Origin: Deltaproteobacteria bacterium
GTDB lineage: Bacteria; Desulfobacterota; Desulfomonilia; UBA1062
Assembly: GCA_029547185.1 (NCBI GenBank)
Contig: JAKPPU010000046.1
Coordinates: forward strand, 62,001-126,000
Reading direction: 5' to 3'
Length of the DNA: 64,000 bases
Shown here: positions 29,767 through 38,937 of the stretch, in pieces
How positions within the stretch are numbered: the stretch's first letter is position 1
Layout: each line of letters starts with the position of its first letter
Notes under the pieces: generated by a model
The model's database searches: none
What the model was told of the DNA's origin: nothing
Seen by the model: only the letters and a program-made list of their open reading frames with translations
Made by a program: the position numbers and the translations under genes

Positions 29767-29829
29767 CGCCTTGTCATTGCCGGCCTCTTCCCAGTCATTC
29801 ACGCTCTTTCTGCTGTCGTTCCTGGAAAG

Positions 29830-29974
29830 GCGCATGGGCGTTAACGTAAGAGAGGTGGGCGCTGATTTGGACAGCTTGAGGAATGACGGGGGAGAAAGCG
29901 GGAATGACACGGGGGAGAAGAATTCGCTCCATAAGTATTATCATCAACGATTCCTTAAGCTAACGCCTATGCGC
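29830..29974 (+). repeat. MITE-like element, copy 2
   Basis: Left end GCGCATGGGCGTTAACGTAAG; right end, reverse-complemented, GCGCATAGGCGTTAGCTTAAG (18/21 match). Confidence 0.75.
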
Positions 29975-30011
29975 GATGCAGAGGCGATCACTTCGATAAA
30001 AAGGAGGCACT

Positions 30012-31301
30012 ATGTCCGATGTTGTTGTCGTAAGCGCAAAAAGGACTGCTATTGGAGCTTTTGGAGGAGCCCTCAAAGACCTCTCCGCCAATGAGCTCGG
30101 GGCCATCGCCATACACGACGTCCTGCTCAGCTGCGGACTCAAGCCCGAGATGCCGCCCCATTCCATGGAGGATGCGCCGGACAGGATCAAGCCCAAAGAG
30201 CCCGCTCCGGTCGAGAAGGAATACTTGAACTGGCCTCAAGGCAATAAACCGATCACAATCGATGAGGTCATCGTAGGCAATGTGCTCCAGGCAGGCCAGG
30301 GCATGAATCCGGGGCGGCAGGCCATGATCCGCGCCGGCATTCACAAGGAAACGCCGGGATGGACCGTCAACATCGTCTGCGGCTCGGGCTTGAAGGCTGT
30401 TGCCCTTGCAGCAGAGGCCATCAAGGCAGGGAATGCAGAGATTATCGTGGCAGCCGGTATGGAGAGCATGAGCAATGCCCCCTTTGCGCTTCCCAATGCC
30501 AGATGGGGATACCGGATGGAAATGCCCTATGGCAGGATAACCGATCTCATGGTCTTTGACGGCCTCTGGGAGATCTTCTACGGATACCACATGGGCTACA
30601 CCGCGGAGAACATCGCGGAGCTCTACGGCATCAGCAGAGAAGACCAGGACAGGCTGGGTGTCGAGTCCAACATGAGGGCCCTCAATGCCACGAGGACGGG
30701 CCTTTTCAAAGAAGAGATCGTGCCGGTATCCGTTCCCCAGAAAAGGGGCGAACCCATTACATTCGACAAGGACGAGCGCCCCATGGAGACGAACATGGAA
30801 AAGATGTCCAAGCTCAGGCCCGTGTTCAAGAAGGGCGGCACGGTCACCGCAGGGAATGCATCGGGCATCAACGATGCAGCCTCAGCCGCCCTCATCATGA
30901 CCGGGGATAAGGCCAGGGCCTTGGGCCTGAAGCCAATGGTCAGGATCAAGGGCTATGCAACGGCCGGCATCGACCCGGCATACATGGGCTTAGGGATAAT
31001 CCCTGCCTGCAGGAAGCTCTTCAGGCTCACGGGCACCAGCGTGAAGGACTACGGGCTCGTCGAGATGAACGAGGCGTTCGCCGCACAGGCCCTCGCCTGC
31101 ATACGGGAGCTCGGAATGGACGAGAGCATCGTGAACGTGAACGGATCGGGCATCTCCCTGGGGCACCCTATCGGCGCGACAGGATGCCGCCTCATCGTCA
31201 CCCTGTCCCATGAGATGAAGCGCCGCGGGACCAGGCTCGGGCTCGCTACCCTGTGCATCGGAGGCGGTCAGGGCATGGCCATGGCCGTCGAGCTCATGTA
31301 A
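30012..31301 (+). CDS. Acetyl-CoA C-acetyltransferase (thiolase)
   Basis: NIVCGSGLKAV; NGSGISLGHPIGATGCR; CIGGGQGMAMAVE. Confidence 0.95.
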   Translation: MSDVVVVSAKRTAIGAFGGALKDLSANELGAIAIHDVLLSCGLKPEMPPHSMEDAPDRIKPKEPAPVEKEYLNWPQGNKPITIDEVIVGNVLQAGQGMNPGRQAMIRAGIHKETPGWTVNIVCGSGLKAVALAAEAIKAGNAEIIVAAGMESMSNAPFALPNARWGYRMEMPYGRITDLMVFDGLWEIFYGYHMGYTAENIAELYGISREDQDRLGVESNMRALNATRTGLFKEEIVPVSVPQKRGEPITFDKDERPMETNMEKMSKLRPVFKKGGTVTAGNASGINDAASAALIMTGDKARALGLKPMVRIKGYATAGIDPAYMGLGIIPACRKLFRLTGTSVKDYGLVEMNEAFAAQALACIRELGMDESIVNVNGSGISLGHPIGATGCRLIVTLSHEMKRRGTRLGLATLCIGGGQGMAMAVELM

Positions 31302-31398
31302 AAATCAGCTGCAAAAGGCATGGAAGGGCAGGAGTAATAATCAGCTCTCGTAATGCATGAGGCTGTGATACATGCACCGGCACTTACTCCGGCACAGC

Positions 31399-31983
31399 TC
31401 ATCTCAGCTTCCTCACAGCGAGCCCCAGCATGACCATTCCCCAGCCGTTCAGCATCATCTCGATGCCTATGAACATGCCGATCACCCATAATCCGGAAAT
31501 GGGCCACTGCCGGTAGATGAGGAAGCCCAGGACAAGCGAGACGACTCCCTGGAGCAGCATCCATCCCCGGTTCGGCCAGGCCGATGTGATGGCGGACACG
31601 GCAATGAAGGCGCCGCTCACGATCAGGAACATGGCGATCATCAGCGTGAGCGTGACTGCGGAAATGCCGGGATTGCCGAGCATGATCATCCCGACCAGGA
31701 GATACAGGATCCCCGAGAGGAGATTGGCGAAAAACCCGGCCCTGCTCCTGCGGGCCAGTGTGTGGACTGTGAGCACCAGTCCGCTGATGATGAGAAGCCA
31801 GCTCAGGACGAGCACCGTGGATATGGTGGTCAGGACGGACCACACGATGGCGAAGGCGCCGAGGATGACAAGACCGGTGCCGACGATCAGGAACCAGTAC
31901 CATCTCCTGTGCATTTCCTCCTTTTCTTCCAGGAGGAGACTATCCATTGTATTTCCATATACCGTTGCATGCATGGCATTCAT
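31399..31983 (-). CDS. HdeD/DUF308 family membrane protein
   Basis: Repeated hydrophobic pairs; GILYLLVGMIMLGNPGISAVTLTLMIAMFLIVSG; strong RBS. Confidence 0.8.
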   Translation of the reverse strand: MNAMHATVYGNTMDSLLLEEKEEMHRRWYWFLIVGTGLVILGAFAIVWSVLTTISTVLVLSWLLIISGLVLTVHTLARRSRAGFFANLLSGILYLLVGMIMLGNPGISAVTLTLMIAMFLIVSGAFIAVSAITSAWPNRGWMLLQGVVSLVLGFLIYRQWPISGLWVIGMFIGIEMMLNGWGMVMLGLAVRKLR

Positions 31984-32426
31984 CGTTACCTCCCTGCTCT
32001 TGATGCGCCGTGATCCGCGCATCTCTGTCCCGGTGTCCCTGACCGGCTCACCCCTTGTGTCTTCGATAGCCGGGCTGGCTCCGGCCTGATCAGGCTGCGG
32101 TCCGTGACTCCTGTGAATCCGGTGCCGGGCGTCTATTCTTTCAGGGACATGAGAATATTCCTTCTTCGGTTTTATAGGGTTAACTGTTCGTGCGGTGTGT
32201 TCCGGGACGTTCTTCGGATATGTTAAAGATTATAATTAAGACATCACATACCGACCTCAATGCGCCCCGGCCCTCAGCTTCCCGGCAGATCAGGCAAAGC
32301 TGCATCCGGCGTTCAAATTCTTAAGCAGGGAGCTCTCCGCATCGGCCAAGAAGAGCGGGCGCGGGCTGTGGGTGCATAAACGGGAGAATGCGCAGGAGCT
32401 TTTCTGCCATTCCCGTCTCCCCACCT

Positions 32427-32487
32427 GTCATTCCTGCGAAAGCGGGAATCCAGGGGATCCCGTGCTTCCTGGATCCTCGCTTTCGGG
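32427..32487. repeat. Dispersed palindromic repeat (GTCATTCCTGCGAAAGCGGGAATCCAGGGG...CCTGGATCCTCGCTTTCGGG)
   Basis: Inverted arms; same family as 15971 and 53869. Confidence 0.7.
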
Positions 32488-32646
32488 AGGCCGCTTTGCA
32501 CACCCGGCCGGTGGGAATGAGGAGAAAGGGTGACGCTTCCCTGCGCCCGCTTCTTCCTCCGGAAGGGCTCACACGCACCTCTGTTGAAAAACCATGACGG
32601 TGCCCTATATGCAGTATAAATGGTACGATAGCGGAGGTGACAAGCC

Positions 32647-32859
32647 ATGATGTATGGTGACACGATGATGATGCTCTGGTCCGTTCTCCTGTGGATCGTC
32701 CTCCTGGCGATCATAATCAAGGCAATCTTCATGTACGGACTTGCATACCGGCATGGAGGCTCGCGAGAGTATCTCATAAACATCCTCAAGGCCAGGTATG
32801 CAAAGGGAGAGATAACAAAAGAGGAGTTCGAGCAGAAGAAGAAGGATCTCGGGTTATAG
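32647..32859 (+). CDS. SHOCT domain-containing small membrane protein
   Basis: TM segment, then ILKARYAKGEITKEEFEQKKKDL. Confidence 0.85.
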   Translation: MMYGDTMMMLWSVLLWIVLLAIIIKAIFMYGLAYRHGGSREYLINILKARYAKGEITKEEFEQKKKDLGL

Positions 32860-33182
32860 AGCCTTCATTGTTCCGGTGATGCATGCAGGCACGGGCCCGC
32901 CCCTTTTTGCCTGCATATGAGCCAGCCTGGAAAATGGTTTCTGACCCCGGTGTCCATTTCTTGAGGTGCCGGGAAAAGGTTCGACCCGGGAGTAAGCGAT
33001 AATCCGTCAGTGCTGCCATACTCTCCGACATAAAAAAAAGACCCCGCCCCATGCAAAAGAGGTTCCTGCCATGGTATTTCTCTCTTTGCGGGTACTGACT
33101 CGCACCTGGAATACCGGATTGTCGTTCTGATTGTGGCAGAAAATGATTCATTACTATGGATGTTATATTCGAGGAGACGGTC

Positions 33183-33683
33183 ATGTATCGAGACAGCCTG
33201 AAAGCCATTGAAGCAAAGGCAGAGGAAATCACGGACAAAGTACTGGCAGAGATCTTGGCGCGAGCTGAAGGCGGGTATTACTCATCAGCCCCGGAGGAAG
33301 CCGTCTCAGACCGCATATCCCAGGTAATCGGGGATGTGCAGAAGAGACTTGAAAGCTGGCTCGGCAGGAACGAACCGAAGAACCTTATATTCGACCGCTA
33401 CCTGCATCTCGGAGCCAAAAGATGCAAACAGTGCATGCCCGTAGAAGAGATTGCCGCAGCACTCCTCATGATACAAAGGGAGATCAGCTGTGCAGTCAGC
33501 GCTCGGACAGCGGCAGACCATGCGAACACCCACGATGAGCCTGCATACATCATTTACTATGTCAACCTGATCTTTGCCGGAATCATCCAGTCCGTCATCA
33601 CGGGGTACTGGAACGAGCAGACCGTCATCGCCAGGAAACGCAGGTGGGAGAAGCTGCTTCCGAAAGAGGCGCTCAGGATATAG
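33183..33683 (+). CDS. Helical protein resembling RsbRD N-terminal domain
   Basis: RYLHLGAKRCKQCMPVEEIAAALLMIQREI...YYVNLIFAGIIQSVITGY; good RBS. Confidence 0.5.
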   Translation: MYRDSLKAIEAKAEEITDKVLAEILARAEGGYYSSAPEEAVSDRISQVIGDVQKRLESWLGRNEPKNLIFDRYLHLGAKRCKQCMPVEEIAAALLMIQREISCAVSARTAADHANTHDEPAYIIYYVNLIFAGIIQSVITGYWNEQTVIARKRRWEKLLPKEALRI

Positions 33684-33714
33684 GGCATTCCCCGTTTTCT
33701 TCAGGAGGACTATC

Positions 33715-34419
33715 ATGCAGCAACTGTTTTATCCCGGCTCGCTCGTCATTATCGGCCTTTCATCGAAGCCCTCGAACATCCCGAGGATCACCCTCGAGAA
33801 TCTGCTCCGGTGGGGATACCGCGGGAGGATCTTTGGCGTGAATCCCCGGTGCGAGGACGTGCACGTGGACGGGATCAGGATGTACAAGAACATCGAGGAG
33901 CTCCCCGAGGTTCCGGACCTGGCATTCTGCCTCATCCCCGCTAAATTCGTCCCGGACATGGTCGAGAGGTGCGGACGGTTCGGCATCAGGAGGATGGCGA
34001 TCCCCTCGGGAGGTTTCTCGGAGTTCAGCGAAGAAGGGAGGAAGCTCGCCGAAGAGACCCTTCACAATGCCCGGAGGTTCGGCATACGCTTTGTGGGGCC
34101 GAACGGCGTGACCGTAGCCAACACGGACAACGGGCTGTGCCTGCCCTTCGTCCCCCTGCACAAGGCCCCCAAGGGCGGGATGTCAATCATTTCCCAGAGC
34201 GGCGGCGTGTCCCTCATGATGCTCAACTTTCTTCTCGACGAGAACGTCGGCCTCTCGAAGTTCGCCAGCATCGGCAACAAGCTCGATATGGACGAGGTGG
34301 ACTTCCTGGAGTACTTCGGGGAAGACCCCCACACCAGGATCATCTGCCTCTACCTCGAAAGCGTGAACCGCGGCCGCGATTTCGTGGAGGCCGCGGCGAA
34401 GATAGTCTGCCCTGGATAA
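33715..34419 (+). pseudogene. Acyl-CoA synthetase (NDP-forming) alpha-region, truncated at about 34405 by the downstream insertion
   Basis: LFYPGSLVIIGLSSKPSNIPRITLENLLRWGYRGRIFGVNP...ISQSGGVSLMML...IICLYLESVNRGRDFVEAAAKI then VCPG*. Confidence 0.75.
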
Positions 34420-34471
34420 GGAGATTGGGGGATTTTACAGAACCAATTGCCCTCACTATGGTGACGATAAC

Positions 34472-36220
34472 GTGCCTGTAAAGTATTTTCTCTGGGTCAA
34501 GGTTGTTCGCTGTGAAAAATGCGGCAAAGACATAGACCTTTTCCCCGGCTATCTCCTTGCTCAAGACACGCGTCACCCGCTGAATGTCGTCGTCTGCTCG
34601 AGGTGTGGAGACCTCAACGAGAGAGAAGATCTGCATTCCCTAGGTAAATGCACCTCTTGCGATGAACCTTTGAAGCTTGAAGGCCCTGCCAAGAGGAACA
34701 GATGCATATGCCCGCAGTGTTATCATATTAATGTGTATCCCCGTCCTGAAGAGGGACCCCCGAGGCACCGGCTCTTTGCTCTTGAGTATCACAATTCCCG
34801 AGCGAGAACGGTCCATACCGGCAGGTTTTTCAAGAAGCCAGACGCAGAAGATCTAGCACGTTTTTCCGCTGCAGAACAGAGATGGCAAGCACTTGAACCA
34901 ACATTCGTCCCTGATCAGGTCATTCTCGCAGGAGACGAAACCGATAGACTTCATCGCTGGGGTTATAAAAGATACAGAGAATTGTTCAACGATCGCCAGC
35001 TCTTGGGCCTTGAACTAAGTTGCCGCCTCGTCTCCGCCTGTACAAACGAACGGGTTCGGCACGCCCTGGCAACGAATCTTTCTGATCTGCTACGATATCA
35101 GAATATGCTTTGCCGTTATGATTCAATGGCATTGAAATCCCTGGATATCTTTTCAGTGCATGGATACCCGGTAGGACTGGTTCAGTGTGAATCCAACATG
35201 ATCGGGATAATCAACGGCTCAGGAACTCCGGTGGGTTCCGGTGGATGGAAGAACATCATCAAGAAGTATGCCAAGGCAAAAAAATACTGCGATATGCCCT
35301 TTGAAACCAGTCAAAAAAACGGTCGGAAGATGATTCTTCCCATTAAGGGGGAATGGATAGGTGAGCAGCAGAACGGAGGTTCCAAGAGAACGGTCGTGAT
35401 CAAGTGCATCAGTTCAACAAGAGCAGAGATTCCAGAGCAGAGTCTAGATGCTGTCTTCACCGATCCTCCCTATTTCGGGAATGTTCAGTATGCCGAGCTG
35501 ATGGACTTCTGTTACGTGTGGCTGAAACGGCTTGTGGGAAAAGAAGCGGATGGCTTTAACAAAGAGTCCACGCGATCCCAGGATGAGTTGACCGGGAATG
35601 AAACGCAAAAACATGGCATCGAACATTTTACTGAGGGATTATCATCGGTATATCAACGTATGGCACGGGCACTGAAGCCTAATGCACCTTTGGCCTTTAC
35701 CTTCCATCATAATAGAATGGAGGTATACCACGCAGTAGGAGTAGCCATTCTTGATGCCGGACTTGTGTGCTCAGCTACACTGCCATGCCCTGCTGAAATG
35801 GGTGGGTCGATTCATATACATGGCACTAGGTCATCGATTATCGATACAGTTTTTGTCTGCCGTAAACACGGATCTGTCAAACGTGATCTGCTCTTTCAGA
35901 CCTCCGCTGAACTTATCAAGCTGGTCAGAAGTGATTTGGATCAATTGATTGCTGCGGGCGTGAAACCGAGTGTTGGAGACGTCCGTTGCATTGTCTATGG
36001 ACATGTCACCCGTATGGTTATCTGGAATCTCCGAAAAAAATGGGACGCAACACTACCGGTTGTGAAACGACTGGTGATTTTTGCTGATGCTGTTTCCGAA
36101 ATAGTAAACATCTCAGATATAGTTAATCATTTTAAAATGGAGCCCTATGAATCTATTTTACAGATAGCTGAACAATACCAGCTATACGGATATGAGGACT
36201 GTGATGCCGTTTCCTTTTGA
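34472..36220 (+). CDS. Zn-ribbon DNA methylase (DUF1156/COG1743-like), lacking the N-terminal part; open frame extends up to about 34406
   Basis: CEKCGKDIDL...CSRCGD...CTSCDEPL...CICPQCYHINVYP; SLDAVFTDPPYFGNVQYAELMDFCYVWLKR. Confidence 0.75.
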   Translation: MPVKYFLWVKVVRCEKCGKDIDLFPGYLLAQDTRHPLNVVVCSRCGDLNEREDLHSLGKCTSCDEPLKLEGPAKRNRCICPQCYHINVYPRPEEGPPRHRLFALEYHNSRARTVHTGRFFKKPDAEDLARFSAAEQRWQALEPTFVPDQVILAGDETDRLHRWGYKRYRELFNDRQLLGLELSCRLVSACTNERVRHALATNLSDLLRYQNMLCRYDSMALKSLDIFSVHGYPVGLVQCESNMIGIINGSGTPVGSGGWKNIIKKYAKAKKYCDMPFETSQKNGRKMILPIKGEWIGEQQNGGSKRTVVIKCISSTRAEIPEQSLDAVFTDPPYFGNVQYAELMDFCYVWLKRLVGKEADGFNKESTRSQDELTGNETQKHGIEHFTEGLSSVYQRMARALKPNAPLAFTFHHNRMEVYHAVGVAILDAGLVCSATLPCPAEMGGSIHIHGTRSSIIDTVFVCRKHGSVKRDLLFQTSAELIKLVRSDLDQLIAAGVKPSVGDVRCIVYGHVTRMVIWNLRKKWDATLPVVKRLVIFADAVSEIVNISDIVNHFKMEPYESILQIAEQYQLYGYEDCDAVSF

Positions 36221-37235
36221 AGTACCATTCAATCAGGTAAAGGCCGATCTGGATTGCTTTGTAGATGAAATGTTTGCCGCTCTCAGCTCCGATTTTCTCA
36301 CTATGCCGAAAGGGAAGGGTTTTGTTGAGTATCCGGTCTTTGAGCATGGCTATGAGGAGCTCAAACGGGTAACTGGCGGGTTCAGGAAACTGAACGTGGA
36401 AGTTATAGTCGAAGCCGTATATCGTGTTCCTATAACCCTTGTCGTGCTCAGAGCTATGCTTGGATTCACCCCTCCAGAATGGGCATATGTGGCAAAGGAA
36501 GAAACCCTTGTGGATGTTCCTCAAGGAGCGGCCCGGACCCTTGACCGTAATGCGCGCATGAATCCATTAACACCTATGCGCATGAAAAATGGTATCACCG
36601 ATAAGCGTATCCATGCCCTTATCAAGACTGCTTGTATGCTTCTGTCTGAAACGGTACTTCAAGCATCAGGTGTCCTTCATCGCCTTGACAAGGTAGACAC
36701 CAGGGATGGGCTCAAGAGTTTGCAGCCCATAGTGGACTTGGGTGTACCATATGCCATGCTGTTATATGAGCGATTCCTTGGCAGGCCTTTTGCCGGACAC
36801 CGCGATAGTGTTTCCGAACTTGTCGGTGATGTTCTTGAAGCCTCCATTGAGGCAGTACTCTATGGATCGGGGATAAGCTTCCGCAAAACGAAGCGGGCAG
36901 AGAGAGTAAATGGATTTGATCAGGCACCGGATTCTGTCATCCCTGACGAGTTCAACCCACAGATAGTTATAGAGGCAAAGATAACTGAAGATGATGGTAC
37001 GGCACGTGATAAGGTAACCCGGGTTCAGCACCTCTGCGAATTGAGCACACAAGGCTTACAACCAGGAGACCCCCCACGTTTTGAGGTCATTGCTTGCATT
37101 GCTGGCCGAGGATTCAAAGTTCGTAGAGAGGACATGAAGAAGCTTATCTTGTCTACTCGTGGCAAGGTATTTACTCTTGCGAACATTAATCAGTTGATTG
37201 AGTGCAGCCAATTGATCAGGTTTAAAACAAGATAG
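36192..37235 (+). CDS. Candidate restriction endonuclease, PD-(D/E)XK type
   Basis: Overlaps the methylase 3' end; FDQAPDSVIPDEFNPQIVIEAKITEDDGTARDKVTRVQHL fits a PD...ExK signature. Confidence 0.6.
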   Translation: MRTVMPFPFEVPFNQVKADLDCFVDEMFAALSSDFLTMPKGKGFVEYPVFEHGYEELKRVTGGFRKLNVEVIVEAVYRVPITLVVLRAMLGFTPPEWAYVAKEETLVDVPQGAARTLDRNARMNPLTPMRMKNGITDKRIHALIKTACMLLSETVLQASGVLHRLDKVDTRDGLKSLQPIVDLGVPYAMLLYERFLGRPFAGHRDSVSELVGDVLEASIEAVLYGSGISFRKTKRAERVNGFDQAPDSVIPDEFNPQIVIEAKITEDDGTARDKVTRVQHLCELSTQGLQPGDPPRFEVIACIAGRGFKVRREDMKKLILSTRGKVFTLANINQLIECSQLIRFKTR

Positions 37236-37279
37236 CTTATATAAAGTGGCATCCATCTTTTAGATATTCTTCATTCGTC

Positions 37280-37969
37280 GTGAGCCGGTCCAATCTGACA
37301 GTAGCAGGCATTGACGTCGGCGGGGAACGGAAAGGCTTCCACGCCGTTGCTCTGCGGGATGGGCACTTTTTAGCGAAAACGAAATCCACCGATCCATCAG
37401 AAATCGTGAACTGGTGTCTTCATTATTCCGCCTGCATCGTCGCAGTGGATGCCCCCTGCATGTGGAGCCGGACAGGCTCGTCCCGAAAGGCCGAACGTGA
37501 AATGAAAATGGGCGGGCAGATCATCCAGTGCTTCAGGACGCCGATGCGCGAGCGTGCCTGTAAGCTGGGCGAGAGCACGGGGTTCTATGCCTGGATGTTC
37601 AACGGCGAAAGGCTCTACCGGCAGCTCTCCCTTTATTACCCGCTCTTTGACGGCAAGTATGAAGGCGGCCGGGTCGTGATGGAAACCTTCCCCCACGCAA
37701 TCGTGTGCGCTTTGCAGGGAAGGGTGGTTTCCGCGAAAAACAAGCTTGCCGTCCGGCGCGAGGTGCTTCGTGCCTGCGGCATCGACGTCGGCGGGCTGTC
37801 GAACATCGACTTCGTGGATGCGGCCCTGTGCGCGCTCGCCGCACAGGCCCTTCTCGAGGGTCACGGGCAAAGCTTCGGTGACAGGGAGGAGGGCTTCATC
37901 GTGGTGCCCGGCCCCGGCTTTCGGAAAGGGCTCCCGCACGACCGGACAGCCTGCGAGGCTGGAGGGTAG
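37280..37969 (+). CDS. DUF429-family protein (predicted RNase H-fold)
   Basis: AGIDVGGERKGFHAVAL; IVAVDAPCMWS; FVDAALCALAA; GTG start. Confidence 0.75.
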   Translation: MSRSNLTVAGIDVGGERKGFHAVALRDGHFLAKTKSTDPSEIVNWCLHYSACIVAVDAPCMWSRTGSSRKAEREMKMGGQIIQCFRTPMRERACKLGESTGFYAWMFNGERLYRQLSLYYPLFDGKYEGGRVVMETFPHAIVCALQGRVVSAKNKLAVRREVLRACGIDVGGLSNIDFVDAALCALAAQALLEGHGQSFGDREEGFIVVPGPGFRKGLPHDRTACEAGG

Positions 37970-38068
37970 AGAGGTCCCGGGCCCGCTCGTCATCGAGAGG
38001 TGAGCCTGCCCCCGGTCCTTGCCCGGCGGGAACAGGCAGGACCAGGGCCTTTGCGCGTTTCGCTTGCG

Positions 38069-38536
38069 TCAGCCGACCTGCGGCACCAGGAAGTTCGCGA
38101 TGCCCATCTGCCTGATCTGGTCCTGGTGGGATTCGAGCTCGTCAATGTGGTCCTCTTCCTGCTCGAGGATTTCTTCCAGCAGGTCTTTGGTGCCGTTGTC
38201 GCCGAGCTCGGAGGCGAGGCGGATGACCTCGTTGTAATGCCTGTCGGCGCCGCGCTCCAGCATCAGGTCGTTTTCGAACTGCTTCTCGACGTCCTGCCCG
38301 ATGTGGATCTCGTTGAGCCTGCTCACGGTCGGCTGCCCATCGAGGAAGATGATCCTGGCGATCAGCTTTTCGGCATGCCTCATCTCCGTGATGGCCCTTT
38401 TCTCGACCACCTCGTGCAGCTTCTTGTATCCCCAGTTCTCGCACATCTCCGCGTGCACCATGTACTGGTTGATTGCGGTGAGCTCTTCGGCAAGGAGATC
38501 GTTCAGGCTTTCTATGACTTTATCGTTCCCTTTCAT
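38069..38536 (-). CDS. bfr: Bacterioferritin
   Basis: LNDLLAEELTAINQYMVHAEMCENWGYKKL...ITEMRHAEKLIARIIFLDG...EEDHIDELE. Confidence 0.93.
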   Translation of the reverse strand: MKGNDKVIESLNDLLAEELTAINQYMVHAEMCENWGYKKLHEVVEKRAITEMRHAEKLIARIIFLDGQPTVSRLNEIHIGQDVEKQFENDLMLERGADRHYNEVIRLASELGDNGTKDLLEEILEQEEDHIDELESHQDQIRQMGIANFLVPQVG

Positions 38537-38937
38537 TCCTCATACACCTCCTTCAGGCACGATGAAACGAACCATACGTAAGATGAGAATAACGGTGTGA
38601 GGGGAAAAATAAAGCGATACGCCGGGCCTTTAAGGAAGAGACCCGTTTTCATGAGAAGACCTGCAGCTCCGGCAATTTGAGTTCACGTGCCTTTGCGGAT
38701 ATTATTACCGCCATAAAGAAGAGAAGTTCCCGCAAAACTTCGTCTGCCTGAAGAAGAACTGCATTCATTGATGATATCGGGAGGGGAAGCCTTCCTGTCT
38801 GCCGTGCCGGAGCGAAAACCCCAGTGAAAGCATGCGAGAAGAGATCGTGAAATGAACGTCTGCCGGGATCGGGCAGGCGCGGTCGGGACGGCCCTGCACG
38901 CGTGCGAGGGGCACGACGTGAAAAAGGAGGTGCGCAT

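Noticed and set aside
32883-32916. ATGCAGGCA...TGCCTGCAT hairpin after the SHOCT gene
   Set aside because: Plausible terminator, but the T-run lies inside the loop rather than after the stem; not convincing enough to list.
34417-34419. Stop of the truncated acyl-CoA synthetase as a recoded codon
   Set aside because: It is TAA, and downstream sequence encodes an unrelated methylase with different composition.
36555-36590. GCGCATGAATCCATTAACACCTATGCGC inside the endonuclease ORF resembles the MITE-like ends
   Set aside because: Only a short partial match (about 13/16) within an intact coding frame; likely coincidence.
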